This document shows, in pieces, positions 16,248-25,460 of a stretch of 64,000 nucleotides of DNA (position 1 is the stretch's first letter; each line of letters starts with the position of its first letter). The DNA is from JBBQVS01 sp038211295 (GTDB taxonomy: Bacteria > Chloroflexota > Ktedonobacteria > Ktedonobacterales > Ktedonobacteraceae), in the NCBI GenBank assembly GCA_038211295.1, contig JBBQVS010000011.1, positions 15,882 through 79,881 of the forward strand. The letters run 5' to 3'. The translations under genes and the position numbers were made by a program. The notes under the pieces were generated by a model, which did no database searches, was not told the origin of the DNA, and was given only the letters and a program-made list of their open reading frames with translations.

Positions 16248-18584
16248 CTACTGGTGGTGAATAATCTTCCACAACTTTTCGGGCTTCATGGGCATGTCGA
16301 TGTGCGGCACACCGAGGGCGTCGGCGACTGCGGCAGCAATTGCTGGCGTGGAGCCGATGGTGCCAGCTTCACCGACACCCTTGACGCCCAACGGGTTGAC
16401 GTTTGTTAGCGTGGTTGTGTGGTCAAGTTCCAACTGCGGAAACTCTGGCGCGATTGGCATAGCATAGTCCATGAACGAGGCCGTCAAAAGCTGTCCCTCA
16501 TCATTGTAGACGATGCCCTCGTAGATGGCCTGTCCAACGCCTTGCGCGATACCGCCGTGAACTTGCCCCTGCACAAGCAGAGGGTTGAGCTGGCGTCCAC
16601 AGTCGTCAACCGCGACGTAACGCACAATCTCGGTCTCGCCTGTATCCTTGTCCACCTCGACAACGCAGATGTGTGTGCCAAAGGGGAAGGTGCAGGAGTC
16701 CGGCTCAAAGAAGGCCGTTGTTTCTAGTCCCGGCTCCATGCCCGGTGCCAGCGTATTCGAGGTATTGGCGGCAGCCGCGACAGAGTTGAAAGTGACGGAC
16801 TTCTGTGGCGAACCGGCGACAGCGAACTCTCCGCCCGCCAGCACCACGTCTTCCGCGCTGGCTTCCAGCATATGGGCCGCGATCTGCTTCATTTTCTCTT
16901 TGAGGCGTAGAGCCGCCTTGAAGACTGCCGTCCCACCGACAGAAGTGCCGCGACTCCCATAGGTGCCGCGTCCCTCCGGCGTGGAGTCGGTATCGCCATG
17001 CATGATGATGACGTTCTCCATTGGAATGCCAAACTCGTCACCGACAAGCTGGGCAAACGAGGTTTCTTGTCCCTGACCGTGTGGTGAAATGCCCGTGTAG
17101 ACCGTCACTGTACCCGTCTGCTCAACGCGCATACGCGCACTCTCGAAGACGCCAAAGGGGGTTGTTCCCTTGGGGCCAAGCCCGCAGATTTCGACGTAGG
17201 ACGAGATGCCAATACCGAGCAACTTGTTGTCTGTACGTTGCTGCTTTTGTGATGCACGAAGCCCCTTGTAGTCGATCAGTGCCATCGCCTTTTCTAACGC
17301 AACGGCATAGTCGCCGCTGTCATAGACGGGGCCAGCCGACGCCTTGTAGGGGAACGACTCGGTTTTGATGAAGTTTGTCAGGCGTACCTCTGTCGGGTCT
17401 TTGCCCAGCGCGTTCGCCACAAGGTCCATCGCCCGTTCAATCAGGTACGTCGCCTCTGGACGGCCCGCGCCGCGATAGGCGTCGGTGGGTGCTTTGTTGG
17501 TGAAGACGATATCGCACGAAGCATAGGTGACGGGGATGTCATAGCAGCCATCAACCATCGGCATGGTGAAGGCGATGGCGATAACGTCGGTGAAGAACTG
17601 AAGGTAGGAACCGAGGTCAGAGATGATATGCACCTTGAACCCGTGTACTTTTCCGCTCTGATCTGTCGCGGCCTCGATATAGTTGATCTGGTCACGTCCG
17701 TGAATGGTTGACGAAAAGCTTTCGCTGCGATCTTCAATCCACTTGACAGGTTTGCCGAGCTGCATCGAGGCGAAGGCCGCGAGAGCCTCTTCGGGGTAGA
17801 TGTTGAGTTTGCAGCCAAAGGCACCGCCGACTTCAGGCACAACCACACGCACCTGATGCTGTGGAAGTTGCATCTGTTCCGCGAGATAATTACGCAACAG
17901 GTGCGGAATCTGCGAGGAACTCCAGATATTGAGCATCTTGTCCGATTTGCGGTACTCCGCAATAACGCCACGAGTCTCCATTGGTGCGGGTGCGACGCGT
18001 TGATTTGTCAGGCGTCCTTTGACGATGATGCCCCCATTCGCAACCACGTCCGCGAACACCTTGTCGATATCGTCGGTTGGTGGGTGAATAGGCAGGGCAA
18101 CGTTTGTGCCATATTCTTCGTAGAGCAGGGGAGCGTCGGGTTGCATCGCCTTTTCAAGGTCGATGGCGGCGGGCAGCGGCTCGTAATCGATGTCTATCAG
18201 GTCGATAGCGTCGCGTGCGGTATATTTGTCGTCCGCGATAACGATGGCGACGGGATCACCATAGAAGCGTACTTTGCCTTCCGCGAGTGGCCCGCGACGG
18301 CCCATGCCTTTGTCGATATAGGGAGGCAGGGCAACGGCGACAGGAATATTGCCGACTTTGCCTTTGAGGTCTTCGGCGGTATAAACCGCGATGACGCCGG
18401 GATGGTTGCGGGCCTCTTCTGTGTTGATGCTAGTGATGCGTGCGTGACCATAGGGGCTACGCAAAACCGCCATGTGAAGCATATTGAGCATCTTCATGTC
18501 GTCCACGTAGGTTGCCTGTCCAGTAATCAGGCGGGGGTCTTCGCGCCGTTTAATCGACGTGCCAAGTGTTGCTGCAATGCCCAT
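16248..18584 (-). CDS. coxL: molybdenum hydroxylase large subunit, form II CODH type
   Basis: A 778-residue molybdopterin-binding large subunit. It carries AYRGAGR, the active-site motif of form II CoxL; true high-affinity CO oxidisers of form I carry AYXCSFR with a Cys. Other landmarks are the fold-1 opening ATLGTSIKRREDPRLITG, the GGAFGCKLNIYPEE cofactor loop, GTYGSRGTSVGG, and the catalytic Glu in GVKGVGEAGTIG near the C-terminus. Form II enzymes have been linked to CO only in some organisms; many may act on other small carbonyl or aromatic substrates. It lies 74 bases after coxS and 80 bases before coxM, so it is probably in the same transcript. Confidence 0.93.
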   Translation of the reverse strand: MGIAATLGTSIKRREDPRLITGQATYVDDMKMLNMLHMAVLRSPYGHARITSINTEEARNHPGVIAVYTAEDLKGKVGNIPVAVALPPYIDKGMGRRGPLAEGKVRFYGDPVAIVIADDKYTARDAIDLIDIDYEPLPAAIDLEKAMQPDAPLLYEEYGTNVALPIHPPTDDIDKVFADVVANGGIIVKGRLTNQRVAPAPMETRGVIAEYRKSDKMLNIWSSSQIPHLLRNYLAEQMQLPQHQVRVVVPEVGGAFGCKLNIYPEEALAAFASMQLGKPVKWIEDRSESFSSTIHGRDQINYIEAATDQSGKVHGFKVHIISDLGSYLQFFTDVIAIAFTMPMVDGCYDIPVTYASCDIVFTNKAPTDAYRGAGRPEATYLIERAMDLVANALGKDPTEVRLTNFIKTESFPYKASAGPVYDSGDYAVALEKAMALIDYKGLRASQKQQRTDNKLLGIGISSYVEICGLGPKGTTPFGVFESARMRVEQTGTVTVYTGISPHGQGQETSFAQLVGDEFGIPMENVIIMHGDTDSTPEGRGTYGSRGTSVGGTAVFKAALRLKEKMKQIAAHMLEASAEDVVLAGGEFAVAGSPQKSVTFNSVAAAANTSNTLAPGMEPGLETTAFFEPDSCTFPFGTHICVVEVDKDTGETEIVRYVAVDDCGRQLNPLLVQGQVHGGIAQGVGQAIYEGIVYNDEGQLLTASFMDYAMPIAPEFPQLELDHTTTLTNVNPLGVKGVGEAGTIGSTPAIAAAVADALGVPHIDMPMKPEKLWKIIHHQ

Positions 18585-18658
18585 GAGCGTGCAAGTCCTT
18601 CCTCAACTGTGAGAAATGAAACAACGATTGATTGTCGCGCATCCTTGCGGGCGGTTTA

Positions 18659-19162
18659 TTAGTCCCCTGCGCCGACGGGTTCAGAGGCATCACTACGCAT
18701 GTGTTCAGCAGCAGACTGAACGGCACGCACGATGTTCTGATAGCCGGTGCAACGGCAAATGTTGCCTTCAAGACCTTTGCGAATCTCTTCTTCGCTCGGA
18801 TTGGGGTTGTTTTTGAGCAACTGGTAGGAGGCCATAATCATGCCGGGAGTGCAAAAGCCACATTGGAGGCCGTGTTTTTCCCAGAAGCCGTTTTGAATGG
18901 GGTGAAGTGTGTCGCCATTCGCGAGACCTTCGATGGTGGTAATGTCGTCGCCATCGGCCTGAACCGCGAGGAGTGTGCAGGATTTGACGGCTTCTCCGTT
19001 GAGCATTATGACGCAGGCACCACACTGAGAGGTGTTACAACCAATGTGTGTTCCTGTCAGGTCTAACACATCGCGTAAATAGTGGACAAGCAACGTGCGA
19101 GGCTCGACCTCTGATCGGTGTTTTTGACCGTTCACGGTCATTGTAACTGTGCGCTTCATCAT
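18659..19162 (-). CDS. coxS: molybdenum hydroxylase [2Fe-2S] subunit
   Basis: A small subunit of about 167 residues carrying two [2Fe-2S] clusters. The plant-ferredoxin-type cluster is marked by GCNTSQCGACVIMLNG and a later Cys in VKSCTLLAVQ. The second, alpha-helical cluster is marked by CGFCTPGMIM and ICRCTGYQNIV. It relays electrons from the Mo centre of CoxL to FAD in CoxM. The start is uncertain: an ATG at 19180 begins ATGGAGGAACC, whose GGAGG is a good ribosome site for the ATG-ATG pair at 19162/19159, so the shorter form is preferred. The C-terminal tail of about 15 residues is Ala/Ser/Gly-rich. Confidence 0.93.
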   Translation of the reverse strand: MMKRTVTMTVNGQKHRSEVEPRTLLVHYLRDVLDLTGTHIGCNTSQCGACVIMLNGEAVKSCTLLAVQADGDDITTIEGLANGDTLHPIQNGFWEKHGLQCGFCTPGMIMASYQLLKNNPNPSEEEIRKGLEGNICRCTGYQNIVRAVQSAAEHMRSDASEPVGAGD

Positions 19163-19412
19163 CACTGATGGTTCCTCCATCGGGCTAGTCGCATCGCCTC
19201 ACGTTTCACTATGCATGTGGACGCGAAGGGAAACGCGAAGATTTAGGATAGTACAGTTAGGATACGTCAAGTTAGAAGCAAAAACATTTTCTCTCCTCCG
19301 TGTTGTGCTACGTTGCACATCAACTTGTAGAGAAAAAATGTGTCTGGTAAAAATCTAACTGAACAGAGAGTAGCATATACAAGGTAACGTTGTCAAATAG
19401 TAGCGCGTCAAT

Positions 19413-20252
19413 TTACGATGAATGCGCCGTCGTCTCTTGCACACGCAACGAATGCATCGTTTGTAGAGGGATACCTGCCCCTTTTTTGCGGAGCATCAGC
19501 ATTTCGGCGGCGATGCTCAGCGCGATCTCGTCAGGCGTTTCGGCTCCGATATCCAAGCCAATGGGGGCGTGAACCCGCGCGAGCCGTTCGGATGACACGC
19601 CCTCTTTTCGCAGTGCGTCGAAGATGTGTCTGACCTTGCTCAAGCTGCCAATCATGCCAACATATAGTGCGTCAGTGGCGAGTGCAGCACGGAGCGCGTC
19701 TTTATCGAGCGTGTGACCGCGCGTGACTATCACAATCCAGCTTGCGTCGTCCGGCTCTAAGGCGCGAAGTGTCTGGGGGATATCGCCAAAGGTGAGTTGG
19801 ACTTTTTCATCAAAGACCTGTGGATTGGCGAGGTCGCGGCGGTCATCCACAACGATAATGCGATAATCGAGTCGTAACGAGAGCCGTGCCAGTGCCTGCG
19901 CCACGTAGCCGGCTCCGACAATAATCAGGCGCGGCTCAGGGCGTATCACCTCAAGCAGCACTTCAAGTGTCGCGCCGCAACTGCCAACGGCCTCCCCCTG
20001 ATCGGCGTCGATATGCACATGAATTACCTGTGAACGACCTGCGCGTAGCACGCGCAACGCCTCTTGTGCCACCTTGCCGTCCGTCTGTGGCCCCGCGAGA
20101 CTCTCCTGCATCGTGCCATCCGCGCGTACCAGCATCTTCGTGCCAAGCTCACATGGCGCGGATCCGCTCGTCTTCACAACCGTCGCAACAACTATGCGTT
20201 CTCCATGTTGGAGTGCATTCTGAATGCTGGCGTAGATTGTTATGTTACTCAT
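19413..20252 (-). CDS. XdhC/CoxF-family maturation factor, full length
   Basis: A 279-residue XdhC-family protein, predicted to bind molybdenum cofactor and insert sulfur before transfer to the apo-hydroxylase. The N-terminal XdhC_CoxI domain (residues 1-75) is degenerate: the usual Gly-Gly-Cys-(V/I)-E motif is not visible. The C-terminal Rossmann-type XdhC_C domain is clear (LIIVGAGYVAQALARL, VTRGHTLDKDAL, YVGMIGSLSK, HAPIGLDIGAETPDEIALSI). The start at 20252 lies 7 bases after the stop of the preceding gene and begins the family sequence; longer readings upstream run through that gene. It is part of a run of three related genes. Confidence 0.8.
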   Translation of the reverse strand: MSNITIYASIQNALQHGERIVVATVVKTSGSAPCELGTKMLVRADGTMQESLAGPQTDGKVAQEALRVLRAGRSQVIHVHIDADQGEAVGSCGATLEVLLEVIRPEPRLIIVGAGYVAQALARLSLRLDYRIIVVDDRRDLANPQVFDEKVQLTFGDIPQTLRALEPDDASWIVIVTRGHTLDKDALRAALATDALYVGMIGSLSKVRHIFDALRKEGVSSERLARVHAPIGLDIGAETPDEIALSIAAEMLMLRKKGAGIPLQTMHSLRVQETTAHSS

Positions 20253-20259
20253 CTTTAGC

Positions 20260-21018
20260 CTACTTTGTGCCTGTAAAATGAACATTTTTACCATGTCGCG
20301 TGGCGATGATCTCCGCCATAATTGCCAGCGCGATCTCTTCGGGTGCGCCTCCACCAAGATTGAGACCAATCGGGCCATGAATGCGCTGTACCTGTTCCTC
20401 GGTCAAGCCCTGCTTTTTGAGCCGTTCCGCCCGTTCTCCGCTTGTCTTGCGGCTACCAATCGCGCCGACGTAGCCGACATCGCGGGTGAGAACCACTTTC
20501 AGGGTTGGCTCATCGAACTTGGGGTCGTGTGTGAGGATAGCGATTGAGGTTGAGGGGTTCAGGTGCATCTGTTCCAACGCCTCATCGGGCCATTGCACAA
20601 GCAGTTCGTCGGCGTGAGGGAAGCGTTCGCGTGTGGCGAAGGCGGCGCGTGCGTCGATCACCGTGACGTGATAGTTGAGTGTTTTGGCGAAGGTGGTGAG
20701 CGGAATGGCGATATGGCCCGCGCCAACAATGATGAGCGATGGTGGAGGCGGGAAGCCTTCGATAAAGACATCGTATGACGCGTTTGTTGTTGTAAGAGTG
20801 TAGGTATGAATGCCCGCCGCGCCTTGCCACATGGCGCGTTCAGCATCAATTAGCGCGAGCGCATCAAGGGCGGGTATACCCAGCGTGCCGTTTGTGGTTT
20901 TGTCAGGAAAGAGCAGTAGTTTTGTGCCTACATGCTCGGCACCACGCACCAGCGTTGCTAGTGCCGCCCCCTGCTCGTGCAGAATTTGCGCTTTTAATGC
21001 TTCATACAATCCGCTCAT
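20260..21018 (-). CDS. XdhC-family protein with Rossmann domain
   Basis: A 252-residue relative of the previous gene with a short, diverged N-terminal part and a well preserved C-terminal Rossmann domain (LIIVGAGHIAIPLTTFAK, ILTHDPKFDEPTL, YVGAIGSRKTSGERAERL, IHGPIGLNLGGGAPEEIAL). It also lacks the usual Cys motif in its first 90 residues. Two paralogous Rossmann-type XdhC proteins next to a stand-alone N-terminal domain suggest they work together, the separate small protein supplying the Cys. This is inference from the domain arrangement. It is 7 bases upstream of the next gene and 27 bases downstream of the previous one, so all three are probably co-translated. Confidence 0.8.
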   Translation of the reverse strand: MSGLYEALKAQILHEQGAALATLVRGAEHVGTKLLLFPDKTTNGTLGIPALDALALIDAERAMWQGAAGIHTYTLTTTNASYDVFIEGFPPPPSLIIVGAGHIAIPLTTFAKTLNYHVTVIDARAAFATRERFPHADELLVQWPDEALEQMHLNPSTSIAILTHDPKFDEPTLKVVLTRDVGYVGAIGSRKTSGERAERLKKQGLTEEQVQRIHGPIGLNLGGGAPEEIALAIMAEIIATRHGKNVHFTGTK

Positions 21019-21045
21019 ACATGGCTCCTGCCTCTACAAGTGGTG

Positions 21046-21363
21046 TTACCAGTCCAGACGCTCGACAAAAACGTGAATTGTGCCTCCACACGCAAGCCCA
21101 ATCTGCTCGATGTTCTGTTCTTCTGTGATGCCAAACTCCAGCATTTGCGGCTTGCCATCCGCGATAACTTCCAGCGCGGCGTGAACAACCGCGGGTTCCA
21201 CGCAACCACCGCTTACCGACCCGGTGAGTTCTCCGTGTTCGTTTACCGCGAGTTTTGCTCCCGCCCTGCGTGGCGCAGAGCCATACATGGCGACAACGGT
21301 AGCGATGGCGACGCGTTCGCCGCGTGTGCGCCACTTCTCGATAGCGGGTAATACGTCAATCAT
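21046..21363 (-). CDS. stand-alone XdhC/CoxI N-terminal domain protein
   Basis: A 105-residue protein consisting only of the XdhC_CoxI domain. It retains the motif VSGGCVEPAV, whose Cys is conserved in the family and thought to take part in cofactor sulfuration. It also has the ATVVAMYGSAPRRAGAKLAV opening. The C-terminal Rossmann half found in full-length XdhC is supplied by the neighbouring genes. The start at 21363 is chosen for GGAGGCAAGAAA before the ATG. The split of one function across three genes is also seen in other CO-dehydrogenase clusters. Confidence 0.85.
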   Translation of the reverse strand: MIDVLPAIEKWRTRGERVAIATVVAMYGSAPRRAGAKLAVNEHGELTGSVSGGCVEPAVVHAALEVIADGKPQMLEFGITEEQNIEQIGLACGGTIHVFVERLDW

Positions 21364-21597
21364 TTTCTTGCCTCCTGAATAGTCAGTATGCAATTATGTA
21401 CGGTTCTTGTCAAGCAATTCATGTCGAGTGTAAGCAAGCAAGCATGTAGTAGCTTATTTTTTAACTAATACATTTTTCTAGTTTCTTGCACCTTGTGCTT
21501 GTACAGGGCAATATAGATAAAGAAGTGGAGCAATATGTGTCTGATTTTTCCTCACCATGTCTTCTACTTACCTTCACTCGACTCATGCGCGTTGCTA

Positions 21598-22227
21598 CTA
21601 CTGTTGTTGTTCCCATAACGCTACGACTTGTTGGTAGGCATCCCATGTGTCCACGTCGTAGTTTTGAGTTGCGTCGTCTCTGGCAAGTGTGGCGGTCTCG
21701 TGTGGATAGCGTTCAAGGATTTTGCGCCCGCCCTCGTCGCCGCTGGTTGTTAGAAGTTCGGGGAAGAGACTGGCGTCGATGAGGGTTGGGTTGCCGCGTT
21801 TGCCGTTGTCGTGTACGACGATGATGCGCTTGCCCGTTGTTTCTTTTAGCGCAAGCATGGCAGTAAGCGTTTCTGTATGGATGAGCGGTTGATCGCCGAG
21901 TAAGATGAACGCGCCTGTGACGGTGGGCGAGAGCGTCATGAGGTATGCTATGCCCACACGTAAAGAGGTACTCATCCCCTGCTGATAGGTGGGGTTATCG
22001 AGGATGGTAATGGCTCGCTGTTCTGTATAGTGCGAGAGGATAGCGCGTACCTGTTGTGCTTGATGTCCAAGCACAACAACAAGAGGGCGTGCATCTGATG
22101 CGAGTGTCATATCGAGAACGTGTGCCAGCACGGGACGGTCTCCAAGCGGCAGCAGGAGTTTATGGCGGCCTGCTCCCATGCGGCTAGAACGGCCCGCTGC
22201 AAGCACAAGGGCTGCGGTAGAGATCGC
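21598..22227 (-). CDS. MocA-like molybdenum cofactor nucleotidyltransferase
   Basis: A 209-residue NTP-transferase of the MobA/MocA group, expected to attach CMP to molybdopterin to give the MCD form used by CO-dehydrogenase-type hydroxylases. The signature LVLAAGRSSRMG at residues 8-19, the Lys in GRHKLLLPLGDRPVL, and ILLGDQPLI (metal-binding Asp) are all present. The RGNPTLID segment matches the catalytic core of the CTP-specific branch. Which nucleotide is used is inferred from context. The start at 22227 has AAAGGATT upstream and is 8 bases after the padR stop, so the two are coupled. Confidence 0.88.
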   Translation of the reverse strand, partial: AISTAALVLAAGRSSRMGAGRHKLLLPLGDRPVLAHVLDMTLASDARPLVVVLGHQAQQVRAILSHYTEQRAITILDNPTYQQGMSTSLRVGIAYLMTLSPTVTGAFILLGDQPLIHTETLTAMLALKETTGKRIIVVHDNGKRGNPTLIDASLFPELLTTSGDEGGRKILERYPHETATLARDDATQNYDVDTWDAYQQVVALWEQQQ

Positions 22228-22235
22228 CATGTTGG

Positions 22236-22763
22236 TTAATCCTTTCGCAACTCGTGCATCCATTCCAGCAAAGCACGGGTTTGATGAATGCGGCTACGGA
22301 GTACAACATGGTCGAAGAACGCATCGTCATCATCGCTACTCTCGCGCCGTTGTGACTCCAGGTGATGCAGAAAGCTTGTACAGGCAGCAATTTCTTGCTC
22401 GATGAGGGCGTCCAATTTGTGGGGCAAAAACTTTTGCACGAAATAGAGCTTGAGAAGGAAAAGCATTCGAATATCGCGTGGTTTTTCCACGGGTTGCGTG
22501 AGCCACGCTTGTAATACCGCGTCACCAGTGGGTGTCAGAGAGTGAATTTTGCGCGGGGGGCGCGAGCCAAGCGTTTCCTGTGTGGTTTCTATGTATCCAA
22601 GCTTCTCAAGTTTTTTGAGCAAGCCGTACATCTGGCTCATTTCTAGCCGTATAATCTGGCCCAATGTTCCGTTGTCGAGCCGTTGGAACATCTCGTAGCC
22701 GTGCATTGGTTGAAGTTTGAGCAAGCCCAGAATGCTGTATTCTTCCGGTGCGTTTATCTGCAT
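22236..22763 (-). CDS. PadR-family transcriptional regulator
   Basis: A 175-residue PadR-type winged-helix regulator. Residues 10-90 form the DNA-binding domain (YSILGLLKLQPMHGYEMFQRL, then MSQMYGLLKKLEKLGYIE, the wing TLGSRPPRKIHSLT). Residues 95-175 form a helical C-terminal domain of the larger PadR subfamily. The region DDDDAFF is unusually acidic. It sits inside the hydroxylase cluster, between the second large subunit and mocA, so it is the best candidate for its regulator, perhaps responding to an aromatic substrate as PadR proteins often do. The start at 22763 has GAGGAAACG upstream. A REP-like repeat lies just upstream at 22787-22818. Confidence 0.85.
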   Translation of the reverse strand: MQINAPEEYSILGLLKLQPMHGYEMFQRLDNGTLGQIIRLEMSQMYGLLKKLEKLGYIETTQETLGSRPPRKIHSLTPTGDAVLQAWLTQPVEKPRDIRMLFLLKLYFVQKFLPHKLDALIEQEIAACTSFLHHLESQRRESSDDDDAFFDHVVLRSRIHQTRALLEWMHELRKD

Positions 22764-22786
22764 CCGCGTTTCGTTTCCTCGGAAAC

Positions 22787-22818
22787 ATGGCGCGGGCAAG
22801 CCGCGCCACTACTATACA
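22787..22818. repeat. REP-like palindrome, copy B
   Basis: Identical over 32 bases to 13378-13409. It lies between the second large-subunit gene and padR. Confidence 0.7.
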
Positions 22819-22847
22819 GTTCGCCGCTTGCGCGGCTTGTTCGTGCG

Positions 22848-25190
22848 CTACGATTTTTCGTGTAGTGCTGTGAATAGGCGTTCTGGTGTGATGGGCAGGT
22901 GTGTGACGCGCACGCCTATGGCGTCGTAGATGGCGTTCGCAATCGCGGCTGCGACTGGCACGACGGGCGGTTCGCCGACGCCTTTCGCGCCGAATGGCCC
23001 CAGATCAGAGGGAACTTTGACCAGAATCAGTGTGATGTTCGGGATATCTTTGCTGAGTGGCAGGGCGTAATCCATGAGTGTCGAGGTGAGCAATTGTCCC
23101 TCTTCGCTGTATACCATGCCCTCGAAAAGTGCCCACCCGATGCCTTGTGTGACGCCGCCGTGAATTTGTCCCTCGACCTCCGCCGGATTAATGGCGAAGC
23201 CGACATCCTGGGCCGCCACATAGTCGAGGACGCGCACCTCGCCGGTGTCGGGGTCAACGGCGACCTTTGCGACATGGGCCGCGAACATGGGTGAGCTAAC
23301 TTTGTTCGCGGCACGACCACGCCCGTATACAGGCTCATAGCGGCCTGCGTAGCGTAGCGAGGAACGCGTGATTTTGGTTAGCGCGACCTTTTTGCCGGGC
23401 GCACCCTTGACCGAAACGTTGCCATCCATAAGTTCGAGGTCTTCGGGTGACGCTTCGAGCATATCACTGGCGATCTCAAGTATTTGCTTGCGAGCATCGT
23501 TCGCGGCGGCAAGCACTGCCGCGCCCATTGAATAGGTGGTCTTGCTGCCACCTGTGCCGCCGGAATAGGGCATTGTGTCGGTGGTATCGTGGGCGACGCG
23601 CACAGAGTCGGGGGACATGCCCAGCACCTCGGCGGCAATTAAGGCCATAGAGGTATCGGAGCCGGTCAGGTCAACTGTTCCCACCACAACGGTAAAAGTT
23701 CCATCGCTTTCGAGGCGACACGCCGCCGCCGTTGGCTCTGTGCCGCCGGGCCATCCACCAGCGGCGATACCAATGCCGACCTTCCAACCCGCCAGTTTTT
23801 CGGGAAGAATGTCTTTCTGGGCCTCGCGCTCTGTCCAGAGCGGATGCTGTTGTACAGCGTCGAGGCATTCGAGCAGGCCGATGCGGGGCCAACCCCCGGC
23901 GCGTTTATCTATTGAGGGGTCGCCGCCCTTGAGGCCGTTCAGCTTGCGAAACGCGATTGCGTCCATTCCTAACGCGCGACAGAGTTCCGCGACTGTGGAC
24001 TCCAGGGCGAACGTTGCCTGTGGGGCGTTTGGCGCACGGTACGCACCAACGCTCACTTTGTTGGTAAGGACTTCATAGCCGCGAATGTCGATATTAGGGC
24101 AACGGTATGTGCTGGAAAGAATGAACGCGCCAAGCCCTACGGAAGCACCCGGATACGCGCCCGCATCGAAGATCGCCTTTGCCTGGAGCGCGACCAGCGT
24201 GCCATCCTGCTTTGCGCCAAGTTTGAGCGTAATCACCGATTGGGGCGCGGGATTCGCGGCAAGCAGGTCTTCCTGACGTGTATAGACAAGGCGAACGGGT
24301 CGGCGAATAGCGTGGGCGGCGGCGGCGCACAATGGCTCAACCAGACCGAACTTGCCCCCGAACGCGCCGCCTATCGGCACAGACTCGACGCGAATCTGAC
24401 GTTCGGGCATATTGAGGGCCTCAGAAATGTCACCGCGAACACTGAACATGCCCTGTGAGCTAGACCAGACGGTCAATTGATGCCCCGACTGACTTGGCAC
24501 CACCGTGATTGATTGTGGCTCTATGTAAGATTGATGCACAAGACTTGTTTTGAAAGTGTATTCAACTATCACATCAGCCTCGTGTAGGCCCGCGTCGATA
24601 TCGCCCACTTTGAGGTGAGTTGTGTCGCTGACGTTCTGTGAAAGCTCTTCCTTTGGCTCGTTCAGAACCTCGCCGCTTGCGACGGCGGCGTGTGCGCCAC
24701 CGCCCGCGATTTCTGACACCTCATCTTTAGAGCGTGAACGTGCGAGCGGGGCGTCCAGAGCAAGGGCAGCGAGTGGGTCGATGATACCGGGGAGCGGCTC
24801 GTAGTCGATATCGACGGCTGCCGCGCCATCCTCGGCGGCGGCGGCGGTTTCCGCGAGGACGATGGCGACGGGATGACCGCACCAGAACACCTCATCTTGA
24901 GCCAGGGGTGACTGTGAGCGGGACGTACTGGCGGCCTTTGCCATGTGGAGCGTTTGGGCGGTGTAGACCGCGACGACGCCGCCAACGGCGAGAGCTGGGG
25001 AGGTGTCGAGTGTGACGATACGCGCGTGTGCGTAGGGACTCAGCACGAGACGAGCGTGTAAAAGGCCGGGGAACGTGAGATCGCCTGTGTAGCGTGTGCG
25101 TCCGGTTATTTTATCGAGAGCATCCTGGCGGCGTGTGGACTTGCCCACCGCACCATGCTGAGAAGTAGTAGGGTCAACCGTTTGTGTCAT
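22848..25190 (-). CDS. second molybdenum hydroxylase large subunit (xanthine-dehydrogenase-like)
   Basis: A 780-residue Mo-binding subunit of the same superfamily as coxL but of another branch. Its active-site loop reads GAYRAPNAPQATFALES rather than AYRGAGR or AYXCSFR, and the C-terminal catalytic Glu is in GAKGVGEPPVVPVAAAIANA. These variants are typical of xanthine/purine, nicotinate or aldehyde hydroxylases. The fold-1 opening VGKSTRRQDALDKITGRTRY and the GGAFGGKFG loop are intact. It has no small or medium subunit of its own here, so it may share coxS and coxM or partner with genes elsewhere. The start at 25190 follows TGGAGAATTTTTC; an ATG 48 bases upstream is less likely. It is first in the minus-strand cluster. 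Confidence 0.88.
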   Translation of the reverse strand: MTQTVDPTTSQHGAVGKSTRRQDALDKITGRTRYTGDLTFPGLLHARLVLSPYAHARIVTLDTSPALAVGGVVAVYTAQTLHMAKAASTSRSQSPLAQDEVFWCGHPVAIVLAETAAAAEDGAAAVDIDYEPLPGIIDPLAALALDAPLARSRSKDEVSEIAGGGAHAAVASGEVLNEPKEELSQNVSDTTHLKVGDIDAGLHEADVIVEYTFKTSLVHQSYIEPQSITVVPSQSGHQLTVWSSSQGMFSVRGDISEALNMPERQIRVESVPIGGAFGGKFGLVEPLCAAAAHAIRRPVRLVYTRQEDLLAANPAPQSVITLKLGAKQDGTLVALQAKAIFDAGAYPGASVGLGAFILSSTYRCPNIDIRGYEVLTNKVSVGAYRAPNAPQATFALESTVAELCRALGMDAIAFRKLNGLKGGDPSIDKRAGGWPRIGLLECLDAVQQHPLWTEREAQKDILPEKLAGWKVGIGIAAGGWPGGTEPTAAACRLESDGTFTVVVGTVDLTGSDTSMALIAAEVLGMSPDSVRVAHDTTDTMPYSGGTGGSKTTYSMGAAVLAAANDARKQILEIASDMLEASPEDLELMDGNVSVKGAPGKKVALTKITRSSLRYAGRYEPVYGRGRAANKVSSPMFAAHVAKVAVDPDTGEVRVLDYVAAQDVGFAINPAEVEGQIHGGVTQGIGWALFEGMVYSEEGQLLTSTLMDYALPLSKDIPNITLILVKVPSDLGPFGAKGVGEPPVVPVAAAIANAIYDAIGVRVTHLPITPERLFTALHEKS

Positions 25191-25460
25191 GAAAAATTCT
25201 CCAACGAGTAGCAGAAAGATGGAACGATTAGCTTTCAAGAGTGTAGCACAAACACAGGTTGCATGTCACTTCTGTTGATGAGCCACCGCGAGAAGAACAA
25301 CATCTATGTCATGTTTGAACAAATTAGAGTAGAAAATAATGGCAATAATTTGACATGTCTTCATATTTAGCGTATACTTTCTGTGAATTTACTTCCCTTG
25401 TTTGTAATGCGTTATCATGTAAGCTCGAACTAACTAGTGCGGTATACGAGGTAGAGCAAT

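Noticed and set aside
17856..18662. 268-codon plus-strand open frame
   Set aside because: Antisense to coxL; arises from the high GC third positions of that gene. No ribosome site.
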